Positions 1-11,934 of a stretch of 64,000 nucleotides of DNA are shown here, one piece after another. Origin of the DNA: Obelidium mucronatum (lineage: Eukaryota > Chytridiomycota > Chytridiomycetes > Chytridiales > Chytriomycetaceae); contig JAIVFH010000020.1 of NCBI GenBank assembly GCA_025765595.1, positions 62,001-126,000 of the forward strand, written 5' to 3'. The notes beneath the pieces were generated by a model. The model was not told where the DNA came from. It worked only from the letters and a program-made list of their open reading frames with translations, and searched no databases. Position numbers and translations under genes: made by a program. The first letter of the stretch is position 1. The number at the start of each line of letters is the position of its first letter.

Positions 1-3000
1 AACCAACGGGCTTCCACCCTAATCCACAATGCGCAATCAGGATTTCAGCGGCAAAGATAATCAACTCTGTTCGAATCTTTTCCTTCATGTTGCGTGTTCT
101 TCCAGCCCGCAATACAAGTGTTTGGATCAAGGGGAATATAAAAGAGAACGCGCCGGGAGACAGGGGGTTCGATGCAACGTAGTCGCCTTTGGCAGCCATC
201 AGCAGTTTTGTTAAAACGACTGATAGGTCCTTTTTGCAGAGGTCTTCAGGGATTCCTGTGGCACTGATTTCAACGCCCATTAAGCCGCAATGTGGCGATA
301 TCCCATCCTAGCTCGACAATACGCCAGATTCGGTCTTCAGTTGCTTTCGAGATTAACCGGAACACATCAATGGCTTGTTTTCCAACCAAAACAGGGACCC
401 TTCTTTCCTCGCTTGCCGCGTCTGACAACCACGCTTTCTCGCTCAACGACTTTAAGAACGGCTTCGATACATCGGGCCATCCACATTTCAAAGGCTTCGC
501 GAGCTTCGTCGTCCAAGGATCCAGCAACTCCCTTGAGGATCGCCTCCAAAATGTCCAAGGCGGTTGAAACTTGGTCCCGGATTTTTTGGACGCGCTTTCG
601 GTTCACGCTTTCCTTTTCCAATTGTAGTTTTTCTGCTTCCTTCTCTGCCTTGGCTGCAGCCGCAGCCTTGGCGTTCAATGGCTTACCCTTGTCGCCAGCA
701 GCCGTAGCTCCTTTTCCTGCAGCAGCAGCAGGTTTTGCTGCTGCCCCCGCAGAAGCACCCTTCTTGGCTTGAAGTTCCTTCTTCAACTGAATCTCCCACT
801 TTTCTTCCGCTGTTTTACCTCTCAAATCGTCTTGATCATCATCACCATTACCATCCTTCACAACCTTCAACTTTCCAAACAAATCACAAACAGCAACCCC
901 TTCAACCCCTTGCCACACCGCCACATCCACAAGACTCACACTCTCCACAAGCTTGTTATCCAACGACCCAAGAACAACAGGCATACACGCGTTCATCACA
1001 AGGTCCGGATAGATCCCAACAAGCAGTTGAATCGCATTCAACGTGCTTTGTTTGAATCCAACAGGGAAGTGTGCGTGGAAACCACCGAGAGTAGGGTCTT
1101 GTTGGGAATCATGAACGGCAGAGTCTGATATTTGGTTGCTTGAATTCATCCATTCAAGAACCACTTGAGATCCCCGTGCAGCCACAACTTCAAGTGGATC
1201 GATTCCGGCTCGCCAGCATACGCGAATCCAGGCATCGCTGCCGACTGTGGCGGCGACTACAGGGTGTGTGCAAAGCACGAGCAGGTTCATCAGTGTTGCG
1301 GTTAAGGCCTCGCTTTTCAGGATTGATGCGGCGGCGGCGCCGGCGGTTTCAGTGGCGATAGATGCGTTTGGGATCATGCTTTGGATACTGTTGAATACAC
1401 GGGTGCTGAATTCATGTGCTTGCTTTTGGGCGTCATCGCCCCACGCGCTTGATGATTCTGCGGCGGCAGAAATAGTTGCTGGAATGGTGGTCAGGATGGA
1501 TGGGTTGGGACGTTCACTAACTGTGCCGGATTTTTCAAGAAGGGATCCAAGACCGGTACGGCCAACTTCGGTAATCAAAAGGAGCGTGTCTTCCGCAGAT
1601 GAAGAGTTGGACACCTGGGCTTGAATGAATTCAAGAGTCGCTCGTCGGACTGTGTGATTGATGATTGGGTTCACCATCAAATGACACCACGCGCTTCCAA
1701 ATGGTATTTTCTCAGCCCTAGTTTTATTGGGAAGAAGGGCGTAGAGAGACGGAGTCGAAATGATCATGCTCAGGGTTTCAAAGAACGCAGATTGGTCCTG
1801 GGCGGATATCAAGAGCTTTGGGTAAAACTTTTCATTCAATAGAAACGATTTAGGGTGTGGTTGCGAGAGATATGTCGAGAGCGTCTTTTTTGTTTCGAGG
1901 AGTTTTGCTAGAGATTGTTTTGATGTTAAAACCAACGGCATGAAGTTCAGCTGGCAGATTCGAAAAACACTTACAAACTCCAACACTTTTTCCGGTCTCA
2001 CTTGTCTCCCACAATGAGAACCTCACGACCCAATTAAACGCCAAGTAACCTTCGACAAGAACGGGATTCTCTTTTTTCGCACCAGTATCAACAATCATTG
2101 CATTTCCAGCAGCTTGGACTTTGTCCACAGCCTTCAAACATCCCTCAACAATGCCGATAATACTCTTTTCCGGAATTCTAGCAGCTACATGATCAAATGA
2201 TAAGGAACTCAAGATTGTGAGAATCGATTTTCGTGTCACATATTTGTAGATTTAGCATCAGTGAGACCAGTTGTTATGAATGAGACGATATTTGTAATAA
2301 TAGCAGAGTCCGACGTTTCAAGATATGATTCAATGTGAGTGGATAAAGCAGCAAAGCAGGCCTGAATTCCAGCTTCGGTGGTTTCTTTTTGAGATAATGG
2401 AATCAAGGCCGTGATAATTTTGGATGACAAGGCAGCTGATGGGGACCGTAAGACTGACAAGCTATTGTAATACAGAATCTTTGCTTCAGGTGTGGGTGTT
2501 TTGGCTGGTAAAAGGATGTTGACAGTCAGTGTCGGCTGTGATGCTAACAGAAGAAGCGACTTACCAGTAAAAGCCTTTAGCACGATATCTGCAACTTTGG
2601 CAATCTCATCAACAGCGACAGACTTTTCGCAGAATGATTTAAACAAAAGAGCGGCATCTGTTCGAATGTTTTCGTTTGTGGATTTCATGTGCGCTGTATA
2701 TTACAAAGCATTAGAATGGTGGGTAGACTGTGTACATCGGTGTGTGATGACCAAAAAAAGGCGAATTCACCGCCTTCGGCGGTGCCTTCGGCGGTAGTGA
2801 TCCGCGATAGCAATCAAAGTATACCGCCTTCGGCGGTAGTGATCCGCGATAGCAATCAGAGTATACCGCCTTCGGCGGTAGTGATCCGCGTTTAGCAGTC
2901 AAAGTATACCGCCTTCGGCGGTAGTGATCCGCGATAGCAATCAAAGTATACCGCCTTCGGCGGTAGTGATCCGCGATAGCAATCAGAGTATACCGCCTTC

Positions 3001-4194
3001 GGCGGTAGTGATCCGCGTTTAGCAGTCAAAGTATACCGCCTTCGGCGGTAGTGATCCGCGATAGCAATCAAAGTATACCGCCTTCGGCGGTAGTGATCCG
3101 CGATAGCAATCAAAGTATACCGCCTTCGGCGGTAAGCACCGCCTTCGGCGGAATCGGCAAAACGAAACGCAACTCAAAAGAGAATCAGCAAACTTTTCAC
3201 GAAACAGTTTTCCGACATCAAAATCGACAGGAGAAATGAGAGCAGTAAAGATACGAATAACAAATTCAGGCGAACGAAGCATGAGACGCTCGGCGGAAGA
3301 ACACAATTGAGATTGCAGCATTTCGATCGTCAAGAATTGCTTGAAAAACAAATTGAAGCTCGACTGAGACAAATAGTTAGATCGCACCGCCAGTTTCGCC
3401 CGAATCCAAAAGTATCACGAATCTATTACCAAAACAGTGTTCGACACAGCGCCTTTTGCGGCACCGCCCAGAACATTCTTTTCGTAGTATTTCGCAATCT
3501 TGTCCTTGACGGCGTCGACGGGCGCCAGATCCCAGGCCTTGTGCACGAAGCAGCCCGCGGCCTCGCCGATCAGAATGGCGTACTTTTGGGCATTCGGGTC
3601 AGTGCCGTCGACGATCGCGTTGTCGGACAGCAGGGCGGCGAGCACGGCGGCGGCCTTTGCGGCGGGCTTCCCGAGCAGCATGAAGCGGCGCGTCGCCTTC
3701 ACGGCCTGGACGCGCACGCGACGCGTCTTTGCGGCGGCGGCGTCGGGGTTTGCGGTGCTGCCGGCGCGGCACAGCTGGTCGAGCAGCGCAGCGTGCAGCA
3801 GCAGCAGCGGCCGCAGCTCTGCTGGCGACGCCGGCGCGTGCTCGAGCAGCAGCGCCGTCCACTTGAGCAGCGCGTACGCCGTTGTTGTTGTTGATGATGT
3901 CGCCGTCTTTGCGCGGCGGCCCACGAGTGCCGCGAGCGCCTTGCCGCTGCGGCCGCCGTCGTCCGAAGCCAGCAGCGTCTTTGCGCACGCGCGCGCCACG
4001 CCCGCGTCGCCCGCGTCGCTGGCGTCAACGAGCCGCACGAGCACTGCCAGCTGCTGCTCCCCGCCAGGCACTCCCGCATGCAGCTTCTGCCGAACGAGTG
4101 CCAGCGGAGGATCTGCGAGCATAAACTGCGGCCACTCGAGTCCGAGCAGCTGGCTGCCGCTGTCGTCCACGGGGACATCGTCGTCGTTGTCCAT
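1..4194 (-). CDS. GCN1: GCN1, eIF2alpha-kinase activator (N-terminal part; gene runs off the window)
   Basis: GCN1 is a giant HEAT-repeat protein that binds stalled or collided ribosomes and passes the uncharged-tRNA signal to GCN2. The start is the ATG at 4194 (MDNDDDVPVDDS). Exon 1 (about 3430-4194) is very GC-rich and ends with the AKYYEKNVL block that is typical of GCN1 N-termini. Exon 2 (3174-3363) carries LRSPEFVIRI. A 480-nt intron (2694-3173, donor GTTGCG, branch-like CTAAT, acceptor CAG) contains a minisatellite. Later exons (2693 to window start) give the helical repeats and a Lys/Ala-rich stretch near 600-780. Frame slips remain near 2235 and 1985; the latter may be an unusual intron. 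The C-terminal RWD-binding region lies outside the window. Family assignment is by resemblance to fungal and human GCN1 from memory. Confidence 0.8.
2769..3150. repeat. 42-bp minisatellite inside a GCN1 intron, about 8 units
   Basis: Tandem units of 42 bp (one variant is 43 bp). Each contains the inverted repeat TACCGCCTTCGGCGGTA (7-bp arms, 3-nt loop) followed by a spacer GTGATCCGCG plus a variable tail. Three tail types occur: A (ATAGCAATCAAAGT), B (ATAGCAATCAGAGT) and C (TTTAGCAGTCAAAGT). Their order on the + strand is A-B-C-A-B-C-A-A, so there is a 127-bp higher-order period. The array is flanked by partial hairpin copies at 2769-2795 and 3134-3151. It lies wholly within the intron between the DSLL and HMKSTNENIR coding blocks of GCN1. 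Because 42 is a multiple of three, it reads open in some frames, but those peptides have no protein-like context. Confidence 0.9.
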
Positions 4195-4690
4195 TTCTAC
4201 TTTGCGAAGATGTTGAAAAATAAAATAAATTAATAAAGAAAAAGAAAAAGAAAAAAGAGTTGCTTGACCACAAATAATAAAGTAAGTAAAAAGAGACAAT
4301 GCTTTTATTTGCTGTTTTCGACCATGATGCGGCTACGATTGTCGCTCTCGATCCCGCTCCTTTGATGCTGCCAACTGATGCTGCGACAATTGGTTCCTCA
4401 GATCATTGCGGCTCTTTAGCTCTTGTTCAGAGGGATACAGAGCAGGTTTCCCAACCGTTACAATGGCTAGAACTGTAACGCCAATCTAATCAGACAAGAG
4501 CCATCAAAGTAAGGCATCAGCTTCCACTTCCGCGACTCATAACCCTCACCCAACCCCTCTCTCACACACACTCCTCACTCTTCGCTCACCATTACACCCA
4601 AGAATAATCGGTTGTTTTGCTTCTGATTTCGGTAAAACATTGAATTATCGAAAATAAAAGTAAAGAAGAAAAAAGAACTTTTTGAGTAAA
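4195..4690. other. Divergent intergenic region GCN1 / E2 enzyme
   Basis: A 496-bp gap between two divergent start codons. It is AT-rich next to GCN1 (A/T tract at about 4210-4260) and has a purine-rich leader just before the E2 start. I see no long ORF, RNA gene or repeat in it. It presumably holds both promoters and 5' untranslated regions. Confidence 0.5.
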
Positions 4691-5699
4691 ATGTCTTCCG
4701 ATTCATCTCAGTCATCGTTGCTTCTCCGTCGCCAATTGAAAGGTACTGTCTGTCTACAATGATCTCTCTAAACTCAAGTGACTAACCTGCAAACACTAAA
4801 AGAGCTTGCAAAGAACCCTGTGCAAGGTTTGGCGCCCCCTCCAATCTATATGGTATCCAACAATCGTTAACACCCACACTCTCTGTATCACTTTTTGTCC
4901 AGGCTTCTCTGCCGGTCTCGCTGACGATAACAATATTTATGAATGGGAGCTGATGATTATGGGTCCTGAGGCAACTCTGTAGTAAGTTGTGGATTTAACC
5001 CCCTTTCAATAATGCATCCACGCTTTCCCACTCCATTTTGCTTTGCATGATTCAAAAGCCAAGCTTCAATTGTTTGGAGCTGTCCACTTGTAGTCTAGTG
5101 AAAATATGAGTCCTTTTCCTTGGGTGGCGCTGTTTTGCTTTGACGTTTACTTTCCCCTGTCTCACAAACATTACCCCCGACCGCCCCTCCCAAATGCATC
5201 TCCCGAATTTCGTCTTTCGAACATCCCCTGCTTTTCTTCCTGTCAATTAAATTTCCCCCCTTTGAAAAAAAAAAACAGTGAAGGAGGATTCTTCAAAGCC
5301 AAACTCGTATTCCCAAAAGATTACCCTTTAATGCCCCCGAAAATGACATTTGTGAGCGATATCTGGCATCCAAACGTGTATCCCAATGGAGACGTTTGTA
5401 TTTCCATTCTGCATGCGCCAGGTTCCTTTTTTTTGTTTCTTTCTTTCTTCTTTTTTTTTTGTTTCACTAAACGTATTTAAAACAACACAGGCGAAGATAA
5501 ATGGGGATACGAAAGTGCAAGTGAAAGATGGCTACCAATCCACACTGTCGAAACAATTGTCCTTTCAGTAATCAGCATGTTGAGCAGTCCCAACGATGAG
5601 AGCCCCGCGAATATCGAAGCAGCCAAAGAATGGAGAGAAGATGAAAAGGCGTTTAAAAAGAGGGTTCAGAGATGTGTGCGAAGAAGTTTGGAGGATTGA
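4691..5699 (+). CDS. Ubiquitin-conjugating enzyme E2, UBE2G1/Ubc7 type
   Basis: An E2 that carries activated ubiquitin on a catalytic cysteine; Ubc7/UBE2G enzymes serve Lys48-chain formation, chiefly in ER-associated degradation. There are five exons with GT-AG introns: 4691-4742, then exons starting near 4800, 4902, 5279 and 5491, with the stop at 5697-5699. Joined, they read [20 protein letters not shown]..., then the HPN block ([18 protein letters not shown], with the active-site Cys in DVCIS). The long acidic loop [17 protein letters not shown], diagnostic of the G subfamily, follows. The C-terminus is [32 protein letters not shown]. Total is about 165 residues, normal for the family. All junctions keep frame, and poly-T/A tracts in introns 3 and 4 are the only oddity. 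Confidence 0.92.
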
Positions 5700-5933
5700 A
5701 AGAGAACTACACAAAAAAAAAAAAAAAGAGAGCTCTGAAATTCTAGATTTTTTTTAGTGCGGGTTGGAGGGGTTTTTTTTTATTAAGTGGCATGTGAAGA
5801 AGAAGCAAGAAAAACAAAAGAGAATTCGAATTATGATGATATGGTTTGAAATCATAACGTCTTTTAATTAGTAGAGATCGGGAGTGATTCACAAAAAAAA
5901 AAAAAAAAAGTCAAAAGAATAATAACCTCAAAG

Positions 5934-7557
5934 ATGGTCCACATTTGGGTACGCGCTGAAACCAAGCATCAAGAACACAGAACTGCATTAACTCCAAACG
6001 CTGCCAGACAACTCGTTGCCAAGGGTATGCAAGTGTTTCTTTGAGCGAGGATGCAGATCTTTCTAACTCAGCCTGTGATCTTCACTCCCCCCTTAGGATT
6101 CAAGGTATCAGTCGAACGGTGTACCGAGCGAATCTTCAAGGATGAGGATTACGAAGGGTGTGTATTGCCGGTTGGAAGGGGGGGTTTCTTGTGTTGGACC
6201 TTATCTAAAGTGCGTGATAACGAAAAACAGCACGGGAGTCACTTTGGTCCCACATGGAAGCTGGAGAACTGCACCTGCTGGTAAGAGTCTTCAAAAAAAT
6301 CTCACACAATTGCTTTTGGCGCTGTGTCTTGTGCAGACAACGGAAAGTGGGGATACATCTGTTCCGACGTCTTCCGATGATGTATTTTTGAATGACATCA
6401 CGCCTCCCCCACCCCCCCCCCCCCCCCCCCCCCCTCTGTTTATTGCATCTCCGTTATAAACTTACACTTCCATGCTCCAACCTATATAAAAAACACAGAC
6501 GCTTACATTCTCGGACTCAAGGAACTCCCCGAAAACGATGAATCCCCACTCCCACACCAACACATCATGTTTGCTCACTGCTACAAGCAACAAGCCGGCT
6601 GGAAGGACGTGTTGAACCGATTCGACTCTGGAAAGGGAACATTGCTCGATTTGGAGTTTTTGGTGGACGAGCGTGGAAGACGTGTGGCTGCTTTCGGGTA
6701 CCATGCTGGGTATGCTGGATCTGCTGTTGGGTTGGACCTTTGGTGTCACAAGGTTTTGGCTGGTGATGAGTTGAGTTTTTTTTTTATCGGGATTCCTAAC
6801 GGTTGTTAATACTCTTGGTTTTTCCTCCTTTTTATCAGCGTCAAGTTCCCAGCTATTAACCACTTTAACGATGATAAGGCCTTGATTAAGCACATCAAGG
6901 ACCGTCTTGATCTTGCTGGTTTGTGCTCGTTGCTTTTTTTTTTTTTTTTTTTTTTTTGCCTCGGATAACTAACAACATAACAACCTCAACACAGTCAAGA
7001 AATTCGGCCGCATCCCAAGAGTCATGGTCATGGGCGCACTCGGCCGTTGCGGCAGCGGAGCCACCGACTTTTTCCGCCACGTCTCCATCCCCGAAGAAAA
7101 CATCATCAAGTGGGACCTTGCCGAAACCAAAGCCGGCGGACCCTTCCCCCAAATCCTCGACGCCGATATCTTTGTCAACTGCATTTACCTCAGCGTCCCC
7201 ATCCCCCCCTTTGTCACCTCTGAAATGGTCAAGAACACTGTCGACCGCAAGTTGAGTGTCCTTGTCGACGTTTCTTGTGACGCCACGAACCCGCACAACC
7301 CGATTCCAGTCTACTATGGTGCTACCACTTTTGTGGATCCAGTGTTGAGAGTCAATGCGGCACCTGCCAAGGATTTGGATGTCATTGCCATTGACCATTT
7401 GCCTTCTTTGCTTCCAAGAGAGAGCAGTGAAGCGTTCTGTACGGATTTGTTGCCTTCCCTTTTGGCGTTGGAGTCAAGGGAACAGGCTCCAGTGTGGGCC
7501 AAGGCGGAAAAGCTTTTCCATGACAAGGTTGCTGAGTCCAAGGCTGCCAAACTTTAA
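5934..7557 (+). CDS. LYS1: Saccharopine dehydrogenase (NAD+, L-lysine-forming)
   Basis: Catalyses the last step of the fungal alpha-aminoadipate pathway, saccharopine to lysine plus 2-oxoglutarate with NAD+. The start ATG at 5934 gives [21 protein letters not shown], the conserved N-terminal block. Further blocks are [55 protein letters not shown], the nucleotide-binding [39 protein letters not shown] and [13 protein letters not shown]. Six exons are needed. Intron 2 uses donor GTGTGT at 6159, intron 3 (6281-6498) contains a 23-nt C run, and intron 4 begins GTTGAG near 6770. Length after splicing is about 370 residues, as in yeast Lys1. The presence of a separate lysine-forming enzyme rather than a bifunctional AASS protein supports a fungal source. 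Confidence 0.94.
6412..6434. repeat. C23 homopolymer in a LYS1 intron
   Basis: Twenty-three consecutive C residues preceded by CCTCCCCCA, located inside the third LYS1 intron. The length is likely to vary between reads. Confidence 0.9.
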
Positions 7558-7675
7558 AAAAAAAAGGGTCGTTTCCGTTTTTTTGGGTTTATTTCAGAAG
7601 GCTGATTGAATGAGTTTATTTTTTAAAAAAAAAAGCCACAACTTTAAAATCCTCGATTTTTAGCAAACATATAAT

Positions 7676-10600
7676 TTACATTCGAATAGCTGAACCATAT
7701 GAAGTATCATGCAAATTCCTGCATTTCAATCCAAACTTCTTGACCAGCTCCTTGAAAGGCTTCATCTGGGCTCTAGAGAAAGAAACAGCCCATCGCTTTT
7801 TTTTAACAACCGGGACAAAACGAGAAACTAAACCAAACTTACACCATCATTCCCTTGATGAACTCTTCTTTATCTTCTCTGGTACAATACTGAGTTGGGT
7901 ATCCATCCACTTGCAAGCAGGTAACAACCCAGCCTTTAGATTCTTCAGGGAAATAGTGAATCATTCGATGTAATAAATCAGATATCAATGGCCACATTGA
8001 CGTCGGCAGACCACTGCCGATATTCTAGCATCCACAGTGAGACAAAAAAAAAACAAACAGCAGAGAAAAACAACTAAAAAAATAGCCATTACCGTAAACA
8101 GAATCCGTACTACAGCCTCACCAATAGATTTCACAGCACCATTCAGCAACTCTTTACACTGCTTCGCTTCCTCCGAATCCTGACTCTCTGATTGCATCGA
8201 CTTTGAAGATCTCTTGGCCTTTGTTCCCGCAAGTCCACCACCACCAATACTCGAACTCACTTTAACAGACACCAAATCACGGACGAAATCAAAAACAGCC
8301 GTACAGGAAGACCGTTCCTGCAGAGACAAGCCGTTCAAAACTAGATTTCCAAAGAGCATATTTTGGTGTTCAGCAGGGAGTTGGATCAAAGCCCATGGAT
8401 GCTTGTTCAAGACTTTGACCAGGAATTTGAAGTAGTATTCAATCAAGTCGGGCTGCTCTGTCATTCCACCTTGTGTCATGAGTGTTCGATAGGTTACTTC
8501 ATTGACTTCGAGAACCCGTTGGCACACCCAATTTCGAACTGCCGTCTTATCGCCAAGTGACAAGATGGCGTTGTTGCTGGTTTCCGAAAAGGAGCCTTCC
8601 TTGATTGACAAAACAAGGACTGTCATTACACGTAAAATGATTGGGTATTGGTTGACTGTGAAGGATTGAAGTAAAACAGTGGCAAGCTTTGTCGGGTTGG
8701 GTGTGAACATGATGGGAATCGTTGTGTCGAGTGTCATGCAGATCAGGCCACATACAATCTGAAATCAGAAAAAGTCCTTGTTAGAATCGGTTTCCCTGCA
8801 CCAAAAAAAAGTATAGAAACGAAAAAAAAGAACCAACATCAATCGTTTCCTCGTCTTGCACAAATACTTGAAAAACCGCCCCAATTGTCTCCCAAATGAC
8901 ATGGCTGAGCTGCGACAGACTCGATAACATGGTCGAATCAATTTGCTCCATGTCAAACATGGTCTGACCAGCTGGCGGAGCAGCATCAACATCATCATCT
9001 TCCAAAACGGCATAATCGTCGCTCTTCTGAATTCCTTGGCAAACCCCTTTGATCAACCTCAATAAGTCGCGTACTAGCATTCTTTCGGCAACCTCTACTT
9101 CCGGAGGCTGTGTGAGAAGAGCTGGCGTTGCAGCCAACACAGCCAGTGTTGTTCTTATCTCCGCAATCATTGATCCAGTCAAAGTCATCACATGAGGAAG
9201 TTGTTGTTGCGGTGGAAGAGGCTCCAGAATTGACGAAACAGAACGAATGAGCCGAATGCGGTCAGCGCTCTACGATATCCAACAGAACAACCATTTAAGA
9301 TTGACAAACACAACCAGGTATTTCTTTTTTTTTTGGGTGTTACCGTCAAACCGGATTTTAAATTCTCCCATGCATCCAACATGTCTTTCGCAATAGGCCC
9401 AAGTTGTTTTCGACATGTAGAACAAACTTGCTCCAAACTATGGATCGCCCCCGTTGTAATATGCGGAGAAATATTGAGCGAGTTCATCAGGAACGTGATT
9501 ACAGGAAGCAAATAGGTTGGATTTTTGCTCAACCAATTCGGATGCCTCGCTTCCCCAATTAAAAGACAAAACGTCAGTCTCACTCTCCAAAAGTTTGATG
9601 GAAACTTTGAAATTTGACCCATGATTGCATCACCAAAGACGACATGTAAATGTGGAGTATTGGTAACTTGAACCTCCTCTGCAATCGATTTCAACACATA
9701 AAGTGTTGCTTCCAAAGCCTTGAAGCTCGTTGTTTAGAAACAAAGAATAAAAGGGTCAGGCAAGGCCTTACCTGCCCATCTTCCCCTCGGCCGGCTGTGA
9801 TCTCAGAAATTTGATGCACAGCCAGAGGAACCAAAATATCATACATTTGAGACCCCAATACTCGATTACATGTCAACAAGGTCTCTGACTTATCCATTCG
9901 GAACATTCGAAACTTGTCTCTCATGTCTGTATTCCATTCACTCAATTCCGACTCTTTGGGGCGTTCGATCTTTGCGCGGATGACACCGACAAGAGCACTA
10001 TAGACTTCTTTGGCTATACTCCAGATTCTCTCGATCGATCCTTCCGGAAACCCAGACATATCCCAACCAGTTGCATTGCTTCGATTCAAGAATCGAGTCG
10101 CAATTCTGGTCCCATCAAAAACACCCGTTCCATGAATAACAGGCTCATGCGTTACAGGATCTGTCGTCATATCTGGTCGCGAAGTTGTGCTTTGCGGCTG
10201 GAGTGGAATCACGGTGTCATCTGTCAAAGATTCCTGCATTTCATACCAGAACTCATCTGGAATATGTCTGACCACAAAAAAAAAACACCCGTTCAGTTGC
10301 CAGCCAAAACGAAACGTAAAGAAACTTCTTGCTTCCTCCTGCTTACGAAAAATCTTCGTCGATCCCGTAATATCCAGGGAATCCAGTGAATCGCAACATC
10401 ATTTCAACAAGCCGCAAGACATTCTGCGAAGTTCCAAGATTTTTTATCATATACTTTGGAAATGATTCGCCAAGCTGTGCCAGGAGAGTACAGAGCGAAT
10501 GAGCTACGTCTGTATCTTCCTCTGTCATTCGAGAGGGAAAAAAAAGAGACATTGAGTCAGCAAGAAAAAAAAACAATCCAAATCCAACCTTCCAGGCATT

Positions 10601-11700
10601 TTTGGTACTCTGCATAAACCATTCCACTCGTCAATACCGGCAGCAAACTATCACAAACAGACTTTTCATGAGCTAAAAGGTCCTTGTACGTGAGAAGTTC
10701 CGCCATAACTTGACACGCCAACTGAAAAGTAGGTCGATACTGAATATGAGTTGTAACCAGACTCAATAAAGTCGGCATAAATCTAATGGATGGAGTCAAC
10801 AATAATTTTACACACAAACAAAAAAACGCGTACTCTGCAGGTATCCCTCGCTCCACCGCACCCCAAGCCAAAACACATTTAAGCGCCTCCAGCTTAACAG
10901 AAACCACCTGCTCCGAATCCGGATTCGCTTGCAGAACCTCTCCAATAAGCCCCAAAACAACCCCACGATCGCGTCCAACGCTTTCATGGACTGAATTCCG
11001 ATGAGACTGAACTGCAAAAGAATGCGACACGAGTTCCTGTGCCAAAATGGTCAATATCGTCAACATGGACTTTGTTGCGACAATCTTTTGCGTTGCTGTG
11101 GTTGGTGTGGTTGGTAAAAGAGTGGTTTGGAGCGAAGCAATCGGTTGTGGCCATGAGCCGGCAGGAATCGCTTTGAATACGAGTGACGCGAGCTAGTTTT
11201 TCGCCAAAGTTGAGAGTTTTGCTTTTCCAAGATCCGTTGACCACCCACGAACTTACCGCAACAGCCATTTTCGTACTCACAAACGTTTCTGATTCATTGG
11301 TGATTCCTGTGACAAGCGCTTGTTGGATGCCTGCATAGGCAAGGGGAGGAGGGCCGGGGTCACTTGGTTTTTTTTTTTGCGCAAGTTTACAGAATGTGAG
11401 TCAAACTCAAGAACACCCCTTTCGACAGACACACCGATTTAGAACTAGATTCAACGTAAGAGCTCCAAAGAATCGAACTTGAGGGTTCTATTTTTTTTTG
11501 GTATGGCTCAGGTTTCCTTTGTGCACAAGAAGAGCAGCAAAACGTACAGAGTGGCTCAAGCCCTCCAACCCAAGCTGCCACGCGTCTGGCTGAGTATTGA
11601 TGCCATTCATTAGAAACGCCTGAGCTTCTGCTGTTCGTTCTGCAGGCGAAGACGGCGAATAAAGAGCATTGATTGCTGCTTCAAAAGCTGCAAAGTTCAT
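7676..11700 (-). CDS. Importin-13 / Kap122-type karyopherin
   Basis: A beta-karyopherin of the IPO13/transportin-3 group, which shuttles proteins across nuclear pores under Ran-GTP control. The start taken is MNFAAFEAAINALYSP at 11700, the usual short N-terminal importin helix. Diagnostic blocks in order: STKMAVA joined by a 63-nt intron (about 11175-11240) to LASLVFKAIPAGSWPQPIASL; MMLRFTGFPGYYGIDEDFS; PDEFWYEMQESL; DMRDKFRMFRMDKSETLL; AVHQISEITAGRGEDGQ then ALEATLYVLKSIAEEV; and a C-terminus ending SRAQMKPFKELVKKFGLKC...SYGSAIRM with stop at 7676-7678. At least nine exons are present. It is convergent with LYS1, with 118 bp between the stop codons. The exact split between IPO13 and TNPO3 is inferred from the FWYEMQ region. 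Confidence 0.85.
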
Positions 11701-11799
11701 TGAATTTGTTTTTTTTTTTTGGTTAAATATAGACAATATTAAATTCATTCTTTTTGAGATAAAATAAATATATGCATTTAATCACAAAAAACCAATTAA

Positions 11800-11816
11800 G
11801 GGGGGGGGGGGGGGGG
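11800..11816. repeat. G17 homopolymer between karyopherin and USP genes
   Basis: Seventeen consecutive G residues in the short gap between the karyopherin start and the stress-protein stop. No motif is attached. Confidence 0.9.
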
Positions 11817-11934
11817 ACTTTGCGCGAAGACGCCGTGCAGGAAACATCGTTGAAGAAAGGTCACACCACACGCCTGGCCTTCTCTCTAGCGACAAGCACA
11901 GAGCACGACGCGTTGCGCAACACATAATCTTTTG

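Noticed and set aside
2769..3150. CRISPR-like array or a coding 14-residue repeat (42 bp is 14 codons)
   Set aside because: Spacers are not unique, the units are contiguous, the host is a eukaryote, and the array lies between splice sites of GCN1.
3500..4216. Long antisense open frames in GC-rich exons (also at 15.5-16.2, 29.6-30.1, 34.9-35.6 and 55.6-56.3 kb)
   Set aside because: They are compositional shadows of the real - strand exons, with Ala/Arg/Ser-rich nonsense sequence and no family motif.
11170..11250. Apparent frameshift in the karyopherin N-terminus
   Set aside because: A 63-nt intron (GTAAGT ... ACTAG) joins STKMAVA to LASLVFKAIPAG, which fits importin-13 well, so no slip is needed.
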